DNA of 34,540 nt, taken from positions 1 to 34,540 of the IMG/VR virus record IMGVR_UViG_3300025138_000157. One strand, given 5' to 3'. The DNA comes from a virus. Within the stretch, counting starts at the first letter, position 1. Each line of letters opens with the position of its first letter. The position numbers and the translations under genes were made by a program. Shown here in pieces: positions 24,050 through 34,100 of the stretch. The notes under the pieces were generated by a model, which saw only the letters and a program-made list of their open reading frames with translations, was not told the DNA's origin and searched no databases.

Positions 24050-24484
24050 ATGGCAACAGATTTATACAAAACAATTAAAATTACTCCTAAAAGGCAGTCA
24101 AAACCTCCTGTATCACAGAAGGCATACAGAGGATTCAGCACAGTTAATCCTGACAACAATTCTTTCCAACAATTTGATGTTTCATTAATTAAACAAAATT
24201 TATTAAATCATCTTAATATACGCCAAGGAGAAAAGTTATCTGATCCTAGATTTGGTTGTATTATTTGGGATGCCTTATATGAGCCATTAACATCACAACT
24301 AAAAGACGCAATTACAGAAAATGTTACAAATATTGTAAATTACGATCCAAGAACTAGAGCTACAGGAGTTCAAGTTTCGGAATACGAAAGCGGATTACAA
24401 ATAGAATGTACGTTGATGTACTTAGACTACAATATTAGTGAACAACTAAGATTACAGTTTGATAAAAGCGTTGGATTGTCGTGA
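24050..24484 (+). CDS. 25: Baseplate wedge protein gp25
   Basis: This 144-aa protein is a gp25/GPW family wedge component, close in length to T4 gp25 (132 aa). It starts D-L-Y-K-T-I-K-I-T-P-K and has the conserved I-R-Q-G-E-K-L-S-D-P-R-F-G-C-I-I-W-D (about 57-74) with E-P-L-T-S-Q-L. The protein joins the wedge core with gp53 and gp6 and helps start the sheath. It lies 18 nt after the PAAR gene in the same operon. Confidence 0.93.
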   Translation: MATDLYKTIKITPKRQSKPPVSQKAYRGFSTVNPDNNSFQQFDVSLIKQNLLNHLNIRQGEKLSDPRFGCIIWDALYEPLTSQLKDAITENVTNIVNYDPRTRATGVQVSEYESGLQIECTLMYLDYNISEQLRLQFDKSVGLS

Positions 24485-24513
24485 CACAATTAACTACTAG
24501 TATTATTGTTTTC

Positions 24514-24521
24514 AATAAATA
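24514..24521 (+). promoter_or_regulatory. Possible late promoter before gp6
   Basis: AATAAATA differs by one base from the TATAAATA late consensus and lies 26 nt before the gp6 ATG, with an AAGAAGG ribosome binding site between. The 63-nt gap is the largest inside the baseplate operon, which makes an internal promoter plausible. AT-rich background makes chance matches common. Confidence 0.4.
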
Positions 24522-24547
24522 CAGTAGAGTTTAAAGAAGGATAATCA

Positions 24548-27500
24548 ATGTCATCAACCGACAGACAAAATAGATTGCTACTTGCAGAAGATTGGCAAAA
24601 AGTATATCAAAGTTACCGTAATGCGGAATTCCGTAGCTACGACTTTGACACCCTTAGACGGGCAATGATCACCTATCTAAGACAAAATTACCCAGAAGAT
24701 TTTAACGATTATGTAGATACATCAGAGTACCTTGCACTAATTGATATGATTGCATTCTTAGGTCAGAACATTAGTTATAGAGTTGACCTAAACGCAAGAG
24801 AAAACTTCTTAGAACTAGCAGAACGTAGAGAATCAGTTCTCCGTTTAGCTCGTATGCTTTCATATAATCCTAGACGTAATCAGTGTGCAAACGGACTACT
24901 TAAATTTGAGACAGTAAGCACTACAGAAAATTTAATTGACAGTAATGGCACTAACTTATCAGACCAAACTATTATCTGGAATGACCCTAGTAATGCTAAC
25001 TGGTCAGAACAATTTAGGCGTGTGTTGAATTCAGCACTTCCACAAAACGGAACAGTTGGTAAGCCATCAATAACCAAAGCAATTAATGGAGTACTTACAC
25101 AACAGTATAGATTTACATCTACAGGTAACGATGTTCCTATATATACTTTTAGTAAATCAGTTAACGGTTCTTCAACACAATTTGAAATTGTATCAACAGG
25201 TATTGATACTGACTTTAATGTAATAACAGAAGAAAATCCTGTACCAGGGAATAGTCTAGCATTTTTATATAGAGAAGATGGAAGAGGTTCAGGAAGTTCA
25301 AACTCAGGATATTTTTTACATTTTAGACAAGGAAGTTTAAAATCTAACGCATTTGACGTTTCGGCTCCGTCAGCTAATCAAAGGATTTCGATCGAAGCAG
25401 AAAATATTAATGATACTGATGTTTGGCTTTATGGTTTAAACAGTAATGGTATTCCTCAGAAAATTTGGACAAAAGTTAATTCGACTGAAGGAAACAATGC
25501 AATCTATAATAGTTTAAACAAAAAACTTAAAGATTTTTATGTTGTACAAACTAGATCAGATGACGAGATTAGTTTAGTATTTGCAGACGGCACATTTGGT
25601 AACTTGCCGCAAGGCGGATTTAGAGTTTATTATAGAACTAGTGCTAATAGATCGTTAAGTATTTCTCCAAGTGAATTAACAGATATTACTATTAGTTTTC
25701 CTTATCTTTCTAAGACAGGAACAACAGAAACAATGACTGTTGGCTTAGAACTTAAAACACCAGTAACTAATGCTACTATTAGCGAAACAACTTCGAGTAT
25801 TAGAACTAACGCTCCGCAAACTTACTATACACAAAATAGAATGGTTACTGGCGAAGATTATAATATTGTTCCTTTAACAACTAATCAAGAAATTATTAAA
25901 GTAAAATCAACAAATAGAATTGCTAGTGGTATTAGTAGATATTTTGATCTTAAAGATGCTACTGGAAAATATTCTAGTACAAATTTATATGGCAGTGATG
26001 GAATACTTTATAGAGAGCCATATGAAAGCAAAACGTCTTTTACGTTTGGTACTCAAACAGACATTGAAGGTACTATTGAAAATACAATATTGCCTATTAT
26101 ACAAAATAGAGCAATTAGTAACTTTTACTTTGCAAACTATGCTAAGATTATTGTTAGTGATCTTAATGCTACATGGAAGCAATCAACTAAGACAACTAAC
26201 AGTTCAACAGGACTATTAAATAATATTAATGATGTTGCATATCAACTTGGAACATTTACAGGCGGTTCTTTAAAATATGTAGAAGCTGGAGCATTGCTTA
26301 AATTTAAACCACCAGTAGGATTTTATTTTATTGGTAATGGAGAGCTTACAAGTAACGCATCAGCAAAAGGTGCAAGTACATATAAATGGGTAAAAGTTAT
26401 AAGCGTAGATGGTGCAGGCACAAGTGTTAACAGTGTAACAGGGTTTGGACCAGTTGTGTTTAATGAAATATTACCTGCAAACAGTATATTAGAAGAAGTT
26501 AAACCAAAACTAGTAAAAGACATTTCAACAGATGTTAGATCACAAATTATTGATCAAGTATTTTCATATAAAACTTTTGCATTAAGATATGATCAAGTTA
26601 CAAGAAACTGGCGTATTATTATTAACGAAAATTTAAACACAGTAGATGTGTTTAGTAACGGTAAAACAGGTGATGTAACAAATAACCAACTTGACTCAAG
26701 TTGGCTAATATTATTTGAAACAAACGGAGAAAAATATACAGTTACAAATAGAGGACTTAGATATATTTTTGAAAGCGATAAAGAACTTTCTTTTTACTTT
26801 GATGGACAAAATAAGATTTACGATTCACAAACAGGACAGTTAGTAAAAGACAAAGTTGCAATTATGAACTTTAATACTAAGCCTGACGCACTTACACCAT
26901 TTAATAATGATGTTAATTGGGAAATTGTTAATGCTTTCCGAAACACAGACGGATATATTAACAGCAAAAAAGTAGAAGTTAGTTTCTTTGATTTAAATGA
27001 CGATGGCAGTATTGACGATCCAGATATATTTGATACTGTAGTTGCACCTTTAACAAATACATCTACAAAATATATTTTCTTAAAGAAAGAATCATCTGAT
27101 CAAGGATTTAACAAATATAATTATTATAACGCAGGTACTGCAATTAAAACTGTTACAACAGAAACTGAAATTGGAGCATATAGTCAGTATTCAACAGGTC
27201 AAGTTTTTTATATTATTGATAACGATAACTTTAAAGTACTAACTAATAATGTCCTTGTAGTAACAGCAGATTATAAAGCACACGTTGGCAGATCAGATCT
27301 TAAATTTCAGTATGTACATAGTGCAGATGATGGTAATAGAATTGATCCAAGTGTAAGTAATATTATTGATGTATATATGCTTACACAAACATACGATCAA
27401 AACTACAGAAATTTTATTGCTGGATCTATTGCTAATGAACCTCTTCCACCAAGTACAGATGAATTATTCCAAAACTACGGTGCAGAAATTGGCCAGTATA

Positions 27501-28105
27501 AATCAATTAGTGATGAAGTAATTTATCATTCCGTACAATATAAGCCTTTATTTGGTGTGCATGCACAAGACAATTTACAAGCAACATTTAAAATTGTAAA
27601 GAATAGCGGTGAAGTAGTTAATAACAATGAAATAAAAACACAAGTGATTAGTGCAATTAATTCGTTCTTTAGTTTGCAAAACTGGGATTTTGGAAATACA
27701 TTCCATTTTACTGAACTTGCGACACATATAATGAATAGAACAGCACCAGATGTTGTTAATATTTTATTAGTACCCAAACAAGCATCTCAAGGGTTTGGAA
27801 GTTTATATGAAGTTAAAGCAGAAAATAACGAAATCTTTATTAACGATGCTACAGTTGAAGATATTGAAATTATTGATTCTGTAACAGCATCTAGAATCCA
27901 ATCGGCAGGAAATGTAGTTACATCTACAGGAACTATTAATACAGGAATTAAGAGTCAAGCATTATCAACAACTACAACAACTACTACAGCAACTACTACT
28001 AGTACAACAAGTTCAAGTAGTTCAAGTAGTTCAAGCAGTTCGGGTAGTTCAGGATCAAGCGGTGGAAGCGGAAGCTCCGGCGGCGGCGGAGGTTATGGAT
28101 ACTAA
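24548..28105 (+). CDS. 6: Baseplate wedge protein gp6
   Basis: This 1185-aa protein is the gp6 wedge scaffold, which forms the inner ring of the baseplate by dimerising around it. The N-terminus (F-D-T-L-R-R-A-M-I-T-Y-L-R-Q-N-Y-P-E-D, about 34-52, and L-I-D-M-I-A-F-L-G-Q-N-I-S-Y-R-V-D) is diagnostic. T4 gp6 is 660 aa, so this one is nearly twice as long, with extra beta-rich domains. The last 48 residues are a Thr-, then Ser-, then Gly-rich tail ending Y-G-Y. It is coupled to the next gene by TAATG. Confidence 0.92.
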   Translation: MSSTDRQNRLLLAEDWQKVYQSYRNAEFRSYDFDTLRRAMITYLRQNYPEDFNDYVDTSEYLALIDMIAFLGQNISYRVDLNARENFLELAERRESVLRLARMLSYNPRRNQCANGLLKFETVSTTENLIDSNGTNLSDQTIIWNDPSNANWSEQFRRVLNSALPQNGTVGKPSITKAINGVLTQQYRFTSTGNDVPIYTFSKSVNGSSTQFEIVSTGIDTDFNVITEENPVPGNSLAFLYREDGRGSGSSNSGYFLHFRQGSLKSNAFDVSAPSANQRISIEAENINDTDVWLYGLNSNGIPQKIWTKVNSTEGNNAIYNSLNKKLKDFYVVQTRSDDEISLVFADGTFGNLPQGGFRVYYRTSANRSLSISPSELTDITISFPYLSKTGTTETMTVGLELKTPVTNATISETTSSIRTNAPQTYYTQNRMVTGEDYNIVPLTTNQEIIKVKSTNRIASGISRYFDLKDATGKYSSTNLYGSDGILYREPYESKTSFTFGTQTDIEGTIENTILPIIQNRAISNFYFANYAKIIVSDLNATWKQSTKTTNSSTGLLNNINDVAYQLGTFTGGSLKYVEAGALLKFKPPVGFYFIGNGELTSNASAKGASTYKWVKVISVDGAGTSVNSVTGFGPVVFNEILPANSILEEVKPKLVKDISTDVRSQIIDQVFSYKTFALRYDQVTRNWRIIINENLNTVDVFSNGKTGDVTNNQLDSSWLILFETNGEKYTVTNRGLRYIFESDKELSFYFDGQNKIYDSQTGQLVKDKVAIMNFNTKPDALTPFNNDVNWEIVNAFRNTDGYINSKKVEVSFFDLNDDGSIDDPDIFDTVVAPLTNTSTKYIFLKKESSDQGFNKYNYYNAGTAIKTVTTETEIGAYSQYSTGQVFYIIDNDNFKVLTNNVLVVTADYKAHVGRSDLKFQYVHSADDGNRIDPSVSNIIDVYMLTQTYDQNYRNFIAGSIANEPLPPSTDELFQNYGAEIGQYKSISDEVIYHSVQYKPLFGVHAQDNLQATFKIVKNSGEVVNNNEIKTQVISAINSFFSLQNWDFGNTFHFTELATHIMNRTAPDVVNILLVPKQASQGFGSLYEVKAENNEIFINDATVEDIEIIDSVTASRIQSAGNVVTSTGTINTGIKSQALSTTTTTTTATTTSTTSSSSSSSSSSSGSSGSSGGSGSSGGGGGYGY
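27962..28102 (+). repeat. Thr/Ser/Gly low-complexity tail of gp6
   Basis: Short tandem repeats of ACA/ACT codons, then AGTTCA-type units, then GGC/GGA units encode about 47 residues. The order is Thr-rich, an 11-Ser run, Ser-Gly repeats, five Gly and Y-G-Y. The repeat DNA is prone to slippage, so length may vary between relatives. Confidence 0.85.
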
Positions 28106-31100
28106 TGGCACAAGATGAAAGCCCAATCCCAACAAGCGGGGATGCAAAAAGAAGAACAGCTGATTTACTACCAAGATATTTTAGAACAACAGCAAACAAA
28201 AAGTTTCTAAGTAGCACAATTGATCAGCTAACGCAACCCGGGTCGATTGAAAAGATTGATGGCTATATTGGTCGTAGAGATGCCAAAGCATTTAAGTCCA
28301 CTGACAATTATGTTTCTGATGTTTCGGCAGAGAGAGAAGACTATCAACTTGAACCAATTGCAACAGTTACAGATAACTTAGGTAATACAACGTACTACGG
28401 TGATTATCGAGATTATATAAACAGTAGCAAAATTAGAAATACAGACAATGCTAATCACAGCCTATATAGTTCACAAGAATATTATGCTTGGGATCCTCAT
28501 ATTAATTGGGACAAGTTTGTAAACTTTAGAGAATACTATTGGTTACCTTCAGGACCTGACGAAGTTCCAGTTTACGGAACAGCTCGAAATATTATTAGTA
28601 CTTTTGCAGTAGCTAGACAAGATAATGTAGATAATAATTCTTATATTTTTAGCAAAGAAAATAAAGTAAGTAATCCAACACTTACCTTGTATAGAGGGCA
28701 AACATATAACTTTGATATAGATGCTATTGATATGCCTTTGAGTATTAGAACTAGTAATAGTATTAACGATGATACAAACTTATATAACATTGGTGTTAGC
28801 CAACAAAAAGTAGAGCAAGGTAGTATGACTTGGACAGTTGATTTAGAGTCACCTAATGCGTTATATTACACAAACGGAAACGATCCTGAAGCATCAGGTC
28901 TTATCATTATTAAGGATATTAGAGATAATACACAACTTAATGTAGGCGAAGAAATTATTGGTAAGAAAACTTATACTATGCAAAATGGTTACGAATTAAC
29001 TAATGGCATGAAAGTAAAGTTTTACGGAACAATTACACCAGCCAAATACGGAGAAGGCAATTGGTATGTTGAAGGTGTTGGCGAATCTATTACATTAATA
29101 GCAGAAGAAGATTTAGTTATTACTGCCGATTATTTAACCGACGTTTCAACAGAATTTGATGCACAAGGATTTAGTGCATTGCCTTTTGACGATGCAACTT
29201 CATACGCTATCCTAAAAGATTATATTGTTATTAATAAAGCATCAAAAGATGGAAACCAATGGTCACGTTATAATAAATGGACACATAAAAGTGTCATTGA
29301 AACTATTGCGGCAGTTAATAACGTTCCTGTAGTACTAGATCAAACTTATAGAGCTACAAGACCAATTATTGAATTTGACTCAGGACTAAAACTTTATAAT
29401 TTTGGTACACAATCAAAAACATCAGTTGACGTAGTTGATACAGTTACTAAAGATGTGTTTTCAGATATTGAAGGACAAGCAGGTTACTTTGTTGACGGTG
29501 TTGAATTAGTTACAGGTATGCGAGTATTGTTTACAGCAGATCCGGATAGTTTTGTTGCTGGTAAAATTTATGAAGTAGGTTTTATTAGTCAGAATGGCCA
29601 AGCTCAAATTGCACTAAAGGAAACTACAGATACTACTCCTTTAACAAATGAAACAGTTCTTGTAAAAGCAGGCACAAACTATAAAGGTAAGATTTTTTAT
29701 TATAACGGTACTACATGGAAACAAACACAAGATAAAACAAAAGTTAATCAACAACCGTTATTTGATTTGTATAATGATGCAGGAGCACAACTTTCTACAC
29801 TAGAGTCAAGTACATTTGCTGGTAACAAAGTGTTTAGTTATAAAGTTGGAACAGGTGCTAACGATTCTCAATTAGGATTTCCGTTAAGTTATAGAACCAT
29901 TGAAAATAGCGGTGATATTGTTTTTGACTTTAACTTATTAGCAGACACGTATCAATATGACGAAGTTGCTGATGTATTTACAGTTAGTACTGACACTGCA
30001 CTATTAAGACAGTATACTGGTAGAACTTCATACACAAATGTATCAGGATGGACTAAAGCACCGACTAAATCTACACAACCAGTTGTTGAACAATTTACAG
30101 TTGCAGAAAGAACAAATAATTTTATTATTGATGTTTATTTAAATAGTGGTAACTTAAATGATTTAGACATTAAAGTTTATGTAAACAGTACTCGTAAAAG
30201 AGATGGCGTCGATTATACAATCAATCGAATTAACGGATATGCATATGTTGCATTTTATACAGACTTAGTAGAAAGTGATAAGTTAGTTTTAAAAACAACA
30301 TCAAGTGCTAAAAAAATACAAGGATTAGGACATTACGAATTTCCAATCAACTTTGAAAAAAATCCGCAGAACGAAAACGTTACAACCTTTACACTAGGCG
30401 AAGTATTAGACCATGTTGATAGTATTGTTGATAATGTAATCGGGTTCAAAGGCTTATATCCGGGTGTTAGTAATTTACGTGATTTAGGCACTCCATCAAA
30501 GCACGGTTTAAAATTTGTACAACATAGTGGACCAGTTAATCTTGCATTATATAATTTAACAGATAAAGACTATGATGCTATTGAAGCTATGAAATGGTCA
30601 GGGTTTGAATACATTAAATTTAAGAGAGAATTTTTAAGAACAGCAAATGATCTTGGATTTGAAGGATACGATAAAGTACATGTTGACAGAGTACTTACTG
30701 AACTTAATTCGAACAAAACTAATAAAGATGCATTTTATTTTAGTGATATGTTAGCCGTTGGCGGTGAAACATCAGTAAAGCATAACATTGAAGATCAATC
30801 TCAAACAATATTTTCGTTAACACGTGGTATTGACTTTACAACTTTGTCAGAAAAAGCAGTATTAGCATACCTAAATGAAAAGCAACTAGTACTTAACAAA
30901 GACTATACAGTTAGTACAGATGGATTTTTAACATTATTAAATGCTCCGAGTACTGGAGATGTATTAGACGTTTATGAATATGTTTCAACTGATGGTTGTT
31001 GGGTTCCGCCAACTCCTACTAAGTTAGGTTTGTATCCTAAGTTTACTCCTGAAATATTTTTAGACGACACTTATATTAAAACACCAACAGACGTAACAGG

Positions 31101-34100
31101 TCCTTATAAAGTATATGGCAGAGATGAAACAACAACATTGTCTTATAAAGGAAAAGTTGGTTGGTTCTATCCGTTATACACTGATGAAGTATCAGCACAA
31201 CAAGCAGATATTGCCGCAAGCGGAAACGGCACAGCCCATGTTCATATATTTGCAGGAAGTAATAAATTATTTTACATGCCAAACGGCACAATGAATCATG
31301 CTACTAATGACAGTCAACTATATTCTGAATATGAAGGTGCAAGAGCAATGCTACAAGGACATGACGGATCTTTGTGGAGATGCTTTGGAGACTTTAGAGA
31401 TAATTTGTTATTAGATCTTGAAAAAAGAATTTATAATAATTTAAAACTTCCTTATAACGAAAACATTTTAAATATTGCAGACTATGTTCCTAGTAAAAAT
31501 AGAACTACTGGATTTACTAGAAGACAAGTTTCTAAAACAATGATTTCGGAATTTAACAGTTGGTTAGAAACTGTTGGTAGCCCAGACTATGTATCTAATA
31601 CAGTTTATAGAGCTGGTGACGGATTTACATATAACTATGCATCAGCAGGAGATCCTAACAACAAACCTCTAACAGGTTTTTGGAGATCAATTTACAAAGA
31701 CTTTTATAACACAGATAGACCACACAGTCATCCGTGGGAAATACTTGGCTTTAAAGAAAAGCCAATTTGGTTTGATTCTGAGTATGGGTCAGCACCTTAT
31801 ACTAGTAGTAACTTATTACTTTGGGAAGATTTGTCTAAAGGTATTGTAAGAGGGGCTGAAGGTTCAAAGGTAACATATAGAAACAAGTTTAAAAACGAAG
31901 ATATTTACAAGTACATTCCAGTTGATGCTAACGGAAACTTATTAGCACCAAGTGCAACAGGTTATGCTGTAGGAAATATTCCTACTACTAATGGTAACGA
32001 GTTTGCATTTGGCGATGAAGGTCCTGTAGAAACAGCATGGCGTAGAAGTTCACACTATCCATTTAGTTTAATGATATCGTGGGCATTAAATCAACCAGCA
32101 CAGTTTTTTGGATTAGCGTTTGATCGAAGTAGAATTGTACGTAATGGCGCAGACCAATTAGTTTATAAAGATACAAGTAAGCGTATTGAATTAAACAAAT
32201 TAGTATTTCCAAATAGTGCAACAGATTCAGCAAGAGTATTTACAGCAGGTATTGTAAATTATATGCAAGGATATTTAGTTGACAACGATACGCTTAAATT
32301 TAATGAATATACAAAGAATTTAAAAGTAGTTGAAAACAAACTAGGATCTAAAATTGGCGGGTTTACACAAAAGTCAAAATTTAAATTAATATTAGACTCA
32401 AGAACACCAACAAATGAAGGCAATGTTTTTGTACCAGAAGAAAATTATAAAATACATTTAACTAAAAGTATTCCTTTAGATGTATATTCCTATAGTGGAG
32501 TTATAGTTGAAATAGCTCCTGGAGGATATATTGTAAAAGGATATGACAAAGATAATCCGGTATTTAAATATTACCCTATTAGAAGAAAAAACAGTGATGT
32601 AGTAATTAATGTTGGAGGAGTTAGTGAAAATTTCCTAACTTGGACAACAGGAAAAACATATCAAGTAGGACAGATTGTTGAAATATCTGATTCTTATTAT
32701 AGAGTTAAAATTTCGCATACAGCAGGTGATGCATTTAATCAAGATAATTTTCAAAAATTAGCCGAACTACCAGAAGAAGGTGGAGCAACAGCATATGTAT
32801 CAACTAACTTTGAAACAGAACTACAAGAAATGCAATACGGAACATTGCTTAGAGAAAAACAAGATGTAGTTGATTTATTACTTGGGTATCAACGATATTT
32901 AACTAGTGTAGGTTTCACGTTTGATAATTTTAATCAAGAGATTGAAGAAATTGAAAATTGGGTACTAAGTGCAAAAGAATTTTTATTCTGGACTACGCAG
33001 GCCTGGGATAGCGGAACTATTCTTACACTAAGTCCAAGTGCAAGACAAATTGAATTTACAAAAGAGTATACTGTTGTTGACGACATATACGATAATTTTT
33101 ATGATTATAGTTTATTAAAAGCAGACGGTAAACGATTGCTTGCAGATTTTGCAACAACCGAGCGTGATAATACAAATGATTTTGGAATCTTTGTAAGAAA
33201 TACAAATGATGGAATATATCATCTTAAGATTCCTGTAGTACAGCACGAACACGCAATTATTATTGATAATAATACTATCTTTGGCGATGTAATTTATAAT
33301 AGAGCCCAAGGTTACAGACAAGAAAGAATTAAAGTAAAAGGATATCGTTCAGATGAATGGAATGGCTCATATAATATTCCAGGATTTATTTTTGATGATG
33401 CAAAACCAACTGAATGGACTTCTTGGCAAGATTACTCAATTGGAGCATTAGTAAAGTACAAACAATTTTATTATGTTGCTCCAAAAAATATAACTGGAAC
33501 AGAAAAATTTGTAGATTCATCCTGGGTAAGATTAGACGAAAAACCAGAACAGAAGTTATTACCTAACTTTGATTATAAAGCAAGACAGTTTGCAGATTTT
33601 TACGATCTTGATTCTGATAATTTTGATATAGAACAGCAAAAGTTAGCACAACATCTAACAGGATATCAAAAACGTAAGTATCTTGAAAATATTATTAACG
33701 ATGATATAAGTCAGTATAAATTTTATCAAGGTGCTATACAAGATAAAGGAACAAGAAATGTCCTTACAAAACTTTTTGATAAATTAGGAAGTGCTAATAA
33801 AGATAGTTTAGAATTTTATGAAGAATGGGCTGTACGTGTAGGACGTTATGGAGCAACAACTGGTGACGAACAGTTTGATCTTATTCTTGATGAAGAAAAA
33901 TATAGACAAGAACCACAACTAATTGAACTAGTTGATGCAATTAATCCACAAGATACAAGTTTAATTTATAGATTAGATAGAAATGGAGTGTATGTTACAC
34001 CAGATAACTATGATCACAAGCCTTTACCAACAAAATATTTTAATGATGACAATAGTTATACTAAGTCAGCAGGTTATGTAAATCCTTTAGACGTTACAGG

